DNA from: Nonlabens ulvanivorans
GTDB lineage: Bacteria > Bacteroidota > Bacteroidia > Flavobacteriales > Flavobacteriaceae
Assembly (NCBI RefSeq): GCF_000732625.1
Contig: NZ_JPJI01000023.1
Span: forward strand, 124,001 to 188,000
Direction: 5' to 3'
DNA length: 64,000 nucleotides
The notes below the pieces were generated by a model. That model did no database searches. It was not told the origin of the DNA and saw only the letters and a list, made by a program, of their open reading frames with translations. The translations under genes and the position numbers were made by a program. Of the stretch, positions 1-7,572 are shown in pieces (position 1 is the stretch's first letter; each line of letters starts with the position of its first letter).

Positions 1-91
1 CTCCTACGACCATAAAGACGATCATTAAGAGTACAGTCAGCTTTGAATTCATAAAGACTTTGGCAACTTTACCAGCTAATCCTTCTTTCAT
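1..91 (-). CDS. RND efflux permease, N-terminal fragment cut by the window edge
   Basis: Only about 30 codons are present, read leftward off the edge. They begin MKEGLAGKVAKVF and run into a hydrophobic stretch (LTVLLMIVFMVVG), which fits the short cytoplasmic tail and first membrane helix of an AcrB/CusA-type resistance-nodulation-division pump. The main support is context: the two preceding genes on the same strand are a TolC-type channel and a periplasmic adaptor, so this would be the third component of a tripartite exporter. The substrate cannot be inferred. Confidence 0.75.
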   Translation of the reverse strand, partial: MKEGLAGKVAKVFMNSKLTVLLMIVFMVVG

Positions 92-146
92 TAGATATAT
101 TTTTTGGGCGTTTTAACAGGCTATCCGTTACAATCTTTTTGAAGGC

Positions 147-162
147 AGTTTTCGCGAAAGCG
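147..162. repeat. Dispersed palindrome, degenerate copy (14/16)
   Basis: Matches CGCTTTCGCGAAAGCG at 14 of 16 positions. It lies in the 121-nt gap between the adaptor gene and the RND permease gene. Confidence 0.6.
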
Positions 163-212
163 AAAAAAACCACAAAAAGGATTTTCACTACTATCCTTAA
201 CGCAATATTGAA

Positions 213-1289
213 TTATTGTATAGTCACTTTTGCACCGTTAAATAGCTTACCATTTGATGAGGTAATGTATTTTTCATCGGCATTAAGTCCTGATAATATT
301 TCTACTTGATCACCTAGAGTTCTTCCTAATCGCAACCAGCGTAGCATGGCTGTATTATTCTCACTGATGGTATACACACCAGTAAGTTGACCTTTTGTAA
401 TAAGTGCCGTGGCAGGTATTAAAACATTATGATTTGCAGCTTTTCTTTCAACAGGGAAAGCAATAGTGGCAAACATGCCTGATAGAACCGGTACATCTGT
501 TTTATCTAACGTTATCTTTACTAGATACTGACCACCAGTTTGTTGTGCAGATGTACTTACTTCTTTTACCTTACCAGTTAATGTTTGTTGAATGGAAGAT
601 ATCGTTACCTGTACTTCTGTTTCTTTTTTAATTTGAGAGATTTCAGTTTCAGGTACCATAGCCATTACCTCAAAATCGCCAGGAGCCTCTATAGAAAGTA
701 ACGGTTGTCCAGGATTTGCCATGTCACCTTTTTTAATGTTTTTGCTAGTAATAACACCATTAAAAGGCGCGGTTATATTAGAATATGCAAACTGAGCATT
801 GATTTCGTTTTTCATTTGCTGTGCACCTTCCAGACGAGCCTTGGCCATATTAAAATTTGCCGTGATGTCATCTAGTTCTTTTTGTGACGCACTATTATCT
901 GCAAAGAGATTTTTAAATCTGTTGTAATCTTTTTGAGCATTATTAAATGCTGCAGTAGCTTCGGTTATACTAGCGTTTACTTGTCCTTTTTTTGCTTGTA
1001 AATCTGCATTATTAATGGACACTAACAACTGACCTTTTTTTACTGGATCACCTACGTTAACTAGAACATTATTTACAAATCCCATCATGCGTGTACTTAA
1101 TTGTGCGCTATTTGCGGCTTGAACTTTGCCGCTTACCGCAAGAAAAGGACTGCTATTATTGTCAATTACTGCCTGTACCGTTACAGGAATTGCAGGAGAA
1201 TTGTCCACCACTGGTTGAGACTCTTTTTCACCACAGCTCATTATTAGTAAGGTAAAGACTGCGGTTATTAGGATATATGATTTTTTCAT
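213..1289 (-). CDS. Periplasmic adaptor (membrane fusion protein) lipoprotein of an RND pump
   Basis: A 358-residue HlyD/AcrA-type adaptor that would bridge an inner-membrane RND permease and a TolC channel. The N-terminus is a lipoprotein signal ending in LIMSC with the acylated Cys at residue 19. It is followed by a lipoyl-like half (ARMMGFVNNVLVNVGDPVKKGQ-type), an alpha-hairpin rich in Ala, Lys and Gln (about residues 95-165), the second lipoyl half (ITAPFNGVITSKNIKKGD) and beta-barrel and membrane-proximal domains. It sits 51 nt after the TolC gene and before the permease gene, so it is the middle of a three-gene operon. The substrate is not evident; the family spans metal ions and organic toxins. 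Confidence 0.93.
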   Translation of the reverse strand: MKKSYILITAVFTLLIMSCGEKESQPVVDNSPAIPVTVQAVIDNNSSPFLAVSGKVQAANSAQLSTRMMGFVNNVLVNVGDPVKKGQLLVSINNADLQAKKGQVNASITEATAAFNNAQKDYNRFKNLFADNSASQKELDDITANFNMAKARLEGAQQMKNEINAQFAYSNITAPFNGVITSKNIKKGDMANPGQPLLSIEAPGDFEVMAMVPETEISQIKKETEVQVTISSIQQTLTGKVKEVSTSAQQTGGQYLVKITLDKTDVPVLSGMFATIAFPVERKAANHNVLIPATALITKGQLTGVYTISENNTAMLRWLRLGRTLGDQVEILSGLNADEKYITSSNGKLFNGAKVTIQ

Positions 1290-1340
1290 TCTTTATATTT
1301 TATAAATAAAAAGCTTAGGCTCTTTTATTAGATGGATTTG

Positions 1341-2651
1341 TTATTCTGACTTGGTTAAAAAATTGATATACGCCTGTGCATAGTTGAATTCAAAAACCGT
1401 TTGATAATATTCTAATTGTTTTTGAGCAAATTGCGTTTCGGCATTTAATAGGTCTGATGTTTTTTCAAGACCTTCTTTAAATCTATTGGTACGTATGCGT
1501 AATGATTCTTTAGACTGATCTAGTGCTAGTTGTGCTAGTTTTAATCTGTTTTCTGCATCATTAAGCATGCGTTGTGCTTTATTAATTTCTAATTTTGATT
1601 TAGAAACATATTGCTCGTATTGTAATTTTGATCTCTCTAATGTTGCTTTACTTTTCTTAGCCTGACCGATACGTTGTGATCCTTTAAAAAGATCCCAGCT
1701 TAATTGTGCACCTACCACATATCCATTTGCACTTGCTTGAAATAGATTTTCATCATACAATTCATAGGATCCAAATGCATTAAGTCTAGGTAGAAAAGCC
1801 ATCTTGTCTGCCTTGCTTGCAGCTTCATATGCAGTAGTAGCAAGTTGCATGGCTTTAATATCTGATCTGTTTTCAGAAAAGTTATTATCCTTAATAGTGA
1901 TGCTTTTAATCGTTAAGCTATCACTAGGCTGGTATATGGTATAACCATCGTCATCCATTAAATAAGAAAGATAATCTGATGCATTTTGCACGTTACTACG
2001 CGCAGTTTGTAGTTGGTTTTGAACTTCAGTAAGTCTTACCTCTACATTAAGAACATCTGCACGTTGCAGGTATCCTTGCTTTAATCTGTTTTGGGCTAGT
2101 TTTAAATTTTCTTGAGCGGCTTCTTGAACTTTTTCTAGCACCGCAATTCCTTTGTAAGCTAGTTGTAATTGCATGTAAGCGTTTTCTACTTCAAAGGATA
2201 GATATTCTTCTGTGCGCTGTTTTTTAAGTAATACAGCTTCCATTGACGCTCTTGCTGCTTTACGTTGATACAAACCATCTATATTGATTAAGGGTTGTTG
2301 CACTTCTAAAATGGTTGCAAAGTTTTGAACCTGATCTGGATTATTAAGAAGATCTGGATTGAAGTCGTTTGAAGTTAAGATTCCTTGATTTAATTTAGAA
2401 CCAAAAGCCATCAATGGATTAGTGGTGATAATACCAGTATGACTTGCGGTTATATTAGGCAAGAAAACAGCTTTAGTCTGATCAAAATCTGCTTTTGCTT
2501 CTAGAAATTCTTGCTCAGATATTTTTATAGAATAGTTGTTTTTAACCACTTTTTCAGCAACTTCTTCTTTTGAAATTAGAGTAGTTTGCTGTGCTGTCGC
2601 TTGCGTTAATATCGCAATGCTAAAGGTTATAAATAATAAGATTTTCTTCAT
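1341..2651 (-). CDS. TolC-family outer membrane efflux protein
   Basis: A 436-residue outer-membrane factor with a cleavable signal peptide (MKKILLFITFSIAILTQATAQ). Two OEP-type repeats follow, with long amphipathic helices rich in Gln, Ala and Leu (for example NRLKQGYLQRADVLNVEVRL). TolC-like trimers form the outer-membrane exit duct of tripartite pumps. It is the first gene of the TolC-adaptor-RND operon. A GTAAC-N4-GTTAC box centred 55 nt before the start codon, with a TAAATTTG -7 element 33 bp from it, puts this efflux operon in the putative Crp/Fnr regulon. Confidence 0.93.
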   Translation of the reverse strand: MKKILLFITFSIAILTQATAQQTTLISKEEVAEKVVKNNYSIKISEQEFLEAKADFDQTKAVFLPNITASHTGIITTNPLMAFGSKLNQGILTSNDFNPDLLNNPDQVQNFATILEVQQPLINIDGLYQRKAARASMEAVLLKKQRTEEYLSFEVENAYMQLQLAYKGIAVLEKVQEAAQENLKLAQNRLKQGYLQRADVLNVEVRLTEVQNQLQTARSNVQNASDYLSYLMDDDGYTIYQPSDSLTIKSITIKDNNFSENRSDIKAMQLATTAYEAASKADKMAFLPRLNAFGSYELYDENLFQASANGYVVGAQLSWDLFKGSQRIGQAKKSKATLERSKLQYEQYVSKSKLEINKAQRMLNDAENRLKLAQLALDQSKESLRIRTNRFKEGLEKTSDLLNAETQFAQKQLEYYQTVFEFNYAQAYINFLTKSE

Positions 2652-2669
2652 TACAAGAGATTAGTAAAG

Positions 2670-2714
2670 CAAATTTAACTCGCTATTTTTCTTGCTAGAG
2701 TAACCTATGTTACT
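2670..2714 (-). promoter_or_regulatory. Crp/Fnr-type box plus -7 element, tolC-adaptor-RND operon
   Basis: The palindrome AGTAAC-CTAT-GTTACT lies at 2699-2714. On the minus strand the -7 element TAAATTTG is at 2670-2677. Centre-to-centre distance is 33 bp, which places the box near -41 of the expected start, a class II activator position. Confidence 0.75.
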
Positions 2715-2730
2715 CAACCTTATTTAAATT

Positions 2731-2758
2731 AAAAAGCCACCTATTAATAGATGGCTTT
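2731..2758 (-). terminator. Rho-independent terminator after the SQR-like gene and its small ORF
   Basis: On the minus strand an 8-bp stem (GCCATCTA with TAGGTGGC, one G-U pair) closes a short loop and is followed by a T run. It lies 20 nt after the stop of the small ORF at 2778. Confidence 0.75.
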
Positions 2759-2777
2759 CAATAAATTGTGATGATCG

Positions 2778-2915
2778 TTATTTTACCTCACGTGTTCCTC
2801 CATGTCCACCTGCTACTACAATCATAATTTTAATACTGAGATAGATAAATTTAAAAAATTGAATGATGGGATTCATCATCTTAAATCTTTGGGATTTTGA
2901 TATTCTTTCTGTCAT
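2778..2915 (-). CDS. 45-residue small membrane protein next to the SQR-like gene
   Basis: A short ORF starting ATG at 2915, 12 nt after the stop of the SQR-like gene, ending TAA before a terminator. The protein begins MTERISKSQRFKMMNPIIQ, has one hydrophobic helix (about residues 17-36) and a Gly-rich tail (VVAGGHGGTREVK). I do not recognise a family. Tight spacing, a shared terminator and a plausible single membrane span argue that it is real. It may help anchor the flavoprotein or modulate it at the membrane; that role is inference. Confidence 0.55.
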   Translation of the reverse strand: MTERISKSQRFKMMNPIIQFFKFIYLSIKIMIVVAGGHGGTREVK

Positions 2916-2927
2916 GAGTTCTATTTT

Positions 2928-4385
2928 TTATTCTGGAATTAACCACCAGAAAGGTTTCATTTTTGCTTTGTAAATAAATGCATAATGTAATGCTAGTTTG
3001 AGCCAGTGACCAGCAAGTCCTATTTCTCCAAAGGTTTTGCCTAGTTGGCGACCTTGTGATTTAGGATATTTATGATAATCAGGTATAATAGGATAGGTAG
3101 TAATACTTACACCACTACCTTGCGTGAGACCATATCCAGCAGATGCTATACAGGCTGCACCCATATTTCCTAAACTACCTTTATGCTCTAATGATTCTTT
3201 GCCTTTTTTTATGGAATCTATAATGTTATCTGCTACCAGTTTTGCGGTGATACCAGATGGCATACCAGTACGTGGTGGTGCTGGTGATATGTCTGTGCCG
3301 TTTTTGCTTTTACGCGGTTTTGAGATGGCATGTGGTGGAGCAAAAGCAATACCAGGTGCAAAAATATTTTTATAAGAAGGATTTTGATAAGTCTCTGGCC
3401 AGTCCTGTACAGACCATTCTTCATATGGTTTTGATGTATAGTCTGCATCAACAATCATAAAGCCTTTAAAAAGCTTATTTGTGATGTCCTGATTATCTTT
3501 ATCAAATGCCTTAAAACCATGGCCTGAAAAGGCTGGGATAAGCATCGCAAAATCATAAGATTCGGTTTTATGTTCACCATCTAGATTCTCATAATGCGCA
3601 AGTCCATCTTCAATTTTATCAACTCCAGCACCTAGAATCCATTTAATATCACGGTCTTCAAAAATCATTTCTACCATCTCGCTAGACTTCATGGTCATAC
3701 CTTTATAGGATAGTAACATACCATCCATACCAAAATCACCTAGTTGATATTCGTTTGAAATCCAGGTAACTTCTGCCATGTCACGCACTTTATGCTTGCG
3801 CAATTCTTGTTCTACATTTAATATATACTCAAAGGCAGCGCCTTGACAAGTGGCTTTAGCATGTCCAGTACCTATAAGGATCTTTGCTTTTTTGCCCTTT
3901 TTCATTTCTTGAATCAGCTCATTTAATCCATGCCACGCATGATCTGCATGACCATATGTGCAAACAGAATAAGTTTTATTTAATCCAGGAATTAATCCAT
4001 CTGTAGCTTCAAAATTAAGTTTAGGACCTGTAGCGTTTATCAAATAATCATATGTCACCTTTTCTTGAGTTCCTTTTTTTTCTCCTACTACATATTCAGA
4101 TAGGACATAAGGTTTAGATTCTTTAGGATCTCCTTCCGGATGAAAGGAGACTGCTTTGGCTTGTAAAAAAGTGATGTTTTTTTTGCGGTATAACGGTGCA
4201 AGCGGAAATAAGATTTCTTTAGATTTCATTCTTCCTATTCCTACCCATATATTAGATGGTATCCATTGATAATTACTATTAGGAGAGACCACAATTACTT
4301 TGTGTTCTTTAGACAGTTTTCTACGTAAATGCGATGCCGCAACGTGTCCAGAAATTCCTGCTCCTAGTATGACTATTTTTGACAT
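2928..4385 (-). CDS. Sulfide:quinone oxidoreductase-like FAD flavoprotein
   Basis: A 485-residue FAD-dependent pyridine-nucleotide-disulfide-type oxidoreductase. It has the N-terminal dinucleotide motif VILGAGISG (residues 5-13) and the second motif INATGPK near 116. Cys180 (ATCQGAAFEY) is in the position of a conserved SQR redox cysteine; further cysteines are Cys142 and Cys412. The C-terminus (about 465-485) carries amphipathic, aromatic-rich segments (LHYAFIYKAKMKPFWWLIPE) suited to monotopic membrane binding. The expected reaction is electron transfer from sulfide or a related donor to quinone. It belongs to a more divergent SQR class than the gene at 14042. The promoter carries a Crp/Fnr-type box, and a 45-residue ORF follows. 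Confidence 0.8.
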   Translation of the reverse strand: MSKIVILGAGISGHVAASHLRRKLSKEHKVIVVSPNSNYQWIPSNIWVGIGRMKSKEILFPLAPLYRKKNITFLQAKAVSFHPEGDPKESKPYVLSEYVVGEKKGTQEKVTYDYLINATGPKLNFEATDGLIPGLNKTYSVCTYGHADHAWHGLNELIQEMKKGKKAKILIGTGHAKATCQGAAFEYILNVEQELRKHKVRDMAEVTWISNEYQLGDFGMDGMLLSYKGMTMKSSEMVEMIFEDRDIKWILGAGVDKIEDGLAHYENLDGEHKTESYDFAMLIPAFSGHGFKAFDKDNQDITNKLFKGFMIVDADYTSKPYEEWSVQDWPETYQNPSYKNIFAPGIAFAPPHAISKPRKSKNGTDISPAPPRTGMPSGITAKLVADNIIDSIKKGKESLEHKGSLGNMGAACIASAGYGLTQGSGVSITTYPIIPDYHKYPKSQGRQLGKTFGEIGLAGHWLKLALHYAFIYKAKMKPFWWLIPE

Positions 4386-4402
4386 TTTTTAAGGCTTTGT
4401 AT

Positions 4403-4446
4403 CAAAGGTAATCGCCTTGTAATGTGAATACTGTAACCTGTGTTAC
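4403..4446 (-). promoter_or_regulatory. Crp/Fnr-type box plus -7 element, SQR-like gene
   Basis: GTAAC-CTGT-GTTAC lies at 4433-4446 and the minus-strand -7 element TACCTTTG at 4403-4410. The centres are 33 bp apart. Confidence 0.75.
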
Positions 4447-4463
4447 GCAACTGATTATTAATC

Positions 4464-4495
4464 AAAAAAACCACCTTTAATGGGTGGCTTTTTGT
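4464..4495 (-). terminator. Terminator of the cydAB operon
   Basis: On the minus strand a CCACC/GGTGG stem with a 7-nt loop is followed by seven T residues, 46 nt after the cydB stop codon. Confidence 0.8.
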
Positions 4496-4505
4496 TGATT
4501 TATCT

Positions 4506-4521
4506 CGCTTTCGCGAAAGCG
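4506..4521. repeat. Dispersed palindrome, perfect copy
   Basis: CGCTTTCGCGAAAGCG, intergenic, between the cydB stop codon and its terminator. Confidence 0.9.
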
Positions 4522-4540
4522 TAATTATACCACTTTATGA

Positions 4541-5578
4541 CTAGTAACTGGTATCGTCTAATTGAACTTTACCATTAAATGTTTTATATAAAAAGATAAG
4601 GTATCCAGCGAGAAGTGGAGCTCCAACGACTACCATAGTAAGCATGATTCCTAATGATTTTTGAGAAGATGCTGCATTGTATATCGTAACGCTAAAAGCA
4701 GGATCTATCGTTGATGGTAATAATACTGGATATAGTTGAAAAGCTACTAACATTAATAAAAAGGCCATCGTTAAAGATGAAAAGATCAATGCTTGAAAAT
4801 ATTTTTTCTTAGAGACCAATCGAGGCACATTTGCCACTGCTAGAAATGCTAATATAGGAAGTGTAAAAAATAATGGTTGTTCCTTAAATCGATCAGTCAC
4901 ACCTGGTAAGAATATGAGTGTGTATAACGAGGTTACTGCAAAACTAATGATAAAGAAAATCATCCCTTTTTTAAGTAAAAAAGTTAATCTGCTGTGTAAT
5001 CTTCCTTCTGTTTTAAGCAATAAGAAAATAGCACCTTGGGTCATAAATAATGATAAGGTTGTAAATCCAGCCATGATAGCATAAGGACTTAGAAAAGCAA
5101 AGAAAATACCACCTTTATAAGTATAGTTTTCTCCTATTTCAAAACCTTGTAAAACATTACCTAAAACGACTCCTAATAAAAATGCGATTAATGTATTGGA
5201 TATAAAATAGATGATGTCCCAAGTGGTGCGCCACCATTTCATCTCTTCAGAACTTCTAAATTTAATGGCAGATGATCTTAGGACCAGCAATAATAAAAAC
5301 AGCATAAATGGAATATACATAGCAGATAACATAGTGGCGTACATCACAGGAAACCCTGCAAATAAGGCACCACCACCTATAATAAGCCATACTTGATTTG
5401 CATCCCATAAAGGTCCTATGGCATTAATAGCGATGCGTCTACTTAAATCTTTTTTGAAAAATAAATGCCATGCGCCAGCACCATAATCAAAGCCTTCTAA
5501 AATTGCATAACCTGAAAATAATAATCCAACGACTAAATACCATAGTGTAGGGTAATCTATACCTAAAAAAGTTTCCAT
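4541..5578 (-). CDS. cydB: Cytochrome bd quinol oxidase subunit II
   Basis: A 345-residue polytopic membrane protein with the CydB N-terminus (LWYLVVGLLFSGYAILEGFDYGAG) and GPLWDANQVWLI, both typical of the family. About eight to nine hydrophobic helices are visible. CydB pairs with CydA in the bd-type oxidase, which oxidises quinol and reduces O2 with high affinity and resists sulfide and nitric oxide, unlike haem-copper oxidases. It follows cydA by 10 nt in one operon. No CydX-like small ORF was recognised in the space before the terminator. Confidence 0.96.
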   Translation of the reverse strand: METFLGIDYPTLWYLVVGLLFSGYAILEGFDYGAGAWHLFFKKDLSRRIAINAIGPLWDANQVWLIIGGGALFAGFPVMYATMLSAMYIPFMLFLLLLVLRSSAIKFRSSEEMKWWRTTWDIIYFISNTLIAFLLGVVLGNVLQGFEIGENYTYKGGIFFAFLSPYAIMAGFTTLSLFMTQGAIFLLLKTEGRLHSRLTFLLKKGMIFFIISFAVTSLYTLIFLPGVTDRFKEQPLFFTLPILAFLAVANVPRLVSKKKYFQALIFSSLTMAFLLMLVAFQLYPVLLPSTIDPAFSVTIYNAASSQKSLGIMLTMVVVGAPLLAGYLIFLYKTFNGKVQLDDTSY

Positions 5579-5588
5579 AATGCTGGTC

Positions 5589-6944
5589 TTAAACGTATTT
5601 TAAAAATTCATCTGGGTTTTTTGCCTCGTCATATGGGCCGTGCTTTATCTTCTTATTTACGGAATAAATAAATAAAAGAAACAATACTGTGTAAACCACT
5701 AAGAATAAAATTAACGAGAACAATATCTGATTAGAAGATACTTCTTGAGAGAATCCTTCATCAGTTCTTAAATGACCATAGACTATCCATGGTTGTCTTC
5801 CCATCTCTGCAGCAAACCAGCCTACTTGATTTGCTATTTGTGGTAAAAGAACTGAGTAAGCAAATATCTTTAACAGCCATTTTTTATCAAATAAAGTACC
5901 TCGCCACCATAAATAGCAAGCATATAAGGTCAATCCTATTAAAAACATGCCTATCGATATCATAATATGATAAAACTGGAAAACAGCATTTACCTGTCCA
6001 GGACGTTCATTTTCTGGAAAAGCGTTTAAACCTGTGATAGGCTCTTCAAAATCTTGATGAACTAGGAATGAGAGTCCGCCAGGTAATTTGATACCGGTGA
6101 CTTCTTGGGTCTCGTCATCTACCCAACCGAATAGATACAAATCTGCAGGTGCAGATTTTTCATAATGGCCTTCCATCGCAGCTAGTTTTGCCGGTTGATT
6201 AACGGCAACGCCATCTGCAGAGCTGTGTCCAGAAAGCAATTGTGTTAAAGAAATAATAGTTGCAACGACTAGGGAAATTTTAAAGGCTTTTTTTGATATT
6301 TCTACATATCGCCCTTTTAATAAATAGTAAGCATGTACACTAAGAACTAGAAAAGTTCCAGCAAGAAAAGCACCTTGCCAGACGTGAATGATTCTATCAA
6401 CACTCGATGGGTTAAAAACCATAGCCCAGAAGTCAGTCACTTCAGCTCTAGCATCAAATCCTTCACCTACGATATGGTATCCGGCCGGTGTTTGTTGCCA
6501 GCTATTTGCTACAACAATCCATACCGCAGAGAACATAGAACCTAAGAACACCATTATAGTTGAGAAAAAGTGAACTTTAGGAGAAACTCGATTCCATCCA
6601 AATAGTAAAATTCCTAAAAAAGTACTCTCTAGACCAAATGCAAAGAGACCTTCGGCAGCAAGTGCACTTCCAAAAATATCTCCGACATATCTAGAGTAAA
6701 CTGACCAATTAGTACCAAATTCAAATTCCATGATGATACCAGTCGCAACACCTATCCCAAAAGTGATCGCAAATATTTTTAACCAAAAACGCGTCAGAAC
6801 TTCATATTGTTTATTACCGGTTTTGAGATATAAACCTTCCATGATTGCCATAATTAATCCTATACCTATACTTAAAGGCGGATATATGTAGTGAAAGGCA
6901 ATGGTAAAAGCAAATTGTATACGGGCTAGAATTTCTGTATCCAT
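5589..6944 (-). CDS. cydA: Cytochrome bd quinol oxidase subunit I
   Basis: A 451-residue subunit carrying the haems. His18 (FAFTIAFHYIYPPL) is the expected axial haem ligand near the N-terminus; a second conserved His lies in IIHVWQGAF and a Met in MISIGMFLIG. GWFAAEMGRQPW is a family signature. The region between the last two conserved blocks is short, which fits a short Q-loop type. It is the first gene of cydAB. Its promoter has a Crp/Fnr-type box, consistent with induction under low oxygen or sulfide stress; the inducer is inference. Confidence 0.96.
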   Translation of the reverse strand: MDTEILARIQFAFTIAFHYIYPPLSIGIGLIMAIMEGLYLKTGNKQYEVLTRFWLKIFAITFGIGVATGIIMEFEFGTNWSVYSRYVGDIFGSALAAEGLFAFGLESTFLGILLFGWNRVSPKVHFFSTIMVFLGSMFSAVWIVVANSWQQTPAGYHIVGEGFDARAEVTDFWAMVFNPSSVDRIIHVWQGAFLAGTFLVLSVHAYYLLKGRYVEISKKAFKISLVVATIISLTQLLSGHSSADGVAVNQPAKLAAMEGHYEKSAPADLYLFGWVDDETQEVTGIKLPGGLSFLVHQDFEEPITGLNAFPENERPGQVNAVFQFYHIMISIGMFLIGLTLYACYLWWRGTLFDKKWLLKIFAYSVLLPQIANQVGWFAAEMGRQPWIVYGHLRTDEGFSQEVSSNQILFSLILFLVVYTVLFLLFIYSVNKKIKHGPYDEAKNPDEFLKYV

Positions 6945-6964
6945 CGTGACATGATTTTGTTTTA

Positions 6965-7008
6965 CAAAAATAGGTTCTAGACTTAGTTTGTTATGTTACA
7001 ATAGTCAC
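6965..7008 (-). promoter_or_regulatory. cydA: Crp/Fnr-type box plus -7 element, cydAB
   Basis: GTTAC-AATA-GTCAC lies at 6995-7008 and the minus-strand -7 element TATTTTTG at 6965-6972. The centres are 33 bp apart. Confidence 0.72.
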
Positions 7009-7033
7009 TTAAAACCGTTAATTTTTTAAATCT

Positions 7034-7049
7034 CGCTTTCGCGAAAGCG
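7034..7049. repeat. Dispersed palindrome, perfect copy
   Basis: CGCTTTCGCGAAAGCG, intergenic, between two divergent Crp/Fnr-type promoters (cydA to the left, the copper-receptor operon to the right). Confidence 0.9.
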
Positions 7050-7072
7050 TCTTTACGAAACCTTTGCTTTAT

Positions 7073-7116
7073 GTGACATTTGTCACCTAACTTTAAAAGA
7101 CCTATTGATAATTTTG
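7073..7116 (+). promoter_or_regulatory. Crp/Fnr-type box plus -7 element, copper-receptor operon
   Basis: The perfect palindrome GTGAC-ATTT-GTCAC lies at 7073-7086 and the plus-strand -7 element TAATTTTG at 7109-7116, 33 bp centre to centre. The -7 element ends 4 nt before the ATG at 7121, so the transcript should be leaderless or nearly so. Confidence 0.75.
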
Positions 7117-7120
7117 TCAT

Positions 7121-7489
7121 ATGAAGTTATGGGTTGCCACTTTATTATCGATTGTACTTTTAAGCAATAGCTTGCGTACTACTATTATGTATAGCTGGTA
7201 CATAGTTGACTTGGATAGCTTTGTAGAAAGGTTGTGTGAGAATAAAGATAAGCCTACATTAAACTGCGATGGAAAATGTTATTTAAGTAAGATGATGGCC
7301 GAAGGTTCTAGTGATAAAGACGCTTCATTACCTTTAATTAACTGGGAAGAGCAAATCTACTATCTAGAAGAAATAAGTTTTGCAATTTTAACTACAGTTG
7401 ATCAGGAACACAATTGCTTTTTCTTTTATCAATACACTATAACAGATTCTAATATTGACGGTATATTTCATCCGCCACGATTTTCATAA
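7121..7489 (+). CDS. Small Cys-containing secreted or anchored protein before the TonB receptor
   Basis: A 122-residue protein with an N-terminal hydrophobic segment (KLWVATLLSIVLLSN, signal or anchor) and the motif LCENKDKPTLNCDGKCYLSKMM, with Cys pairs that could bind a soft metal. I know of no defined function. It stands first in an operon with a TonB receptor that carries copper-ligand motifs, so copper handling at the cell envelope is a reasonable inference. The ATG follows a -7 element by only a few bases. Confidence 0.7.
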   Translation: MKLWVATLLSIVLLSNSLRTTIMYSWYIVDLDSFVERLCENKDKPTLNCDGKCYLSKMMAEGSSDKDASLPLINWEEQIYYLEEISFAILTTVDQEHNCFFFYQYTITDSNIDGIFHPPRFS

Positions 7490-7572
7490 TACACTTCGAG
7501 ATTAACTTATCGAGCGCTATTTTAAAATAGTCGTTCAACACCTTTATGGTGCGATTTTATGAAAATACTATT

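Noticed and set aside
3233-3460. Overlapping ORFs of 67-83 codons on both strands within the SQR-like gene
   Set aside because: They lie in other frames of a conserved coding region and show no protein-like features.
7546-7572. Upstream ATG of the copper-type TonB receptor as the true start
   Set aside because: It would put nine unrelated residues before a perfect signal peptide that begins at the ATG at 7573.
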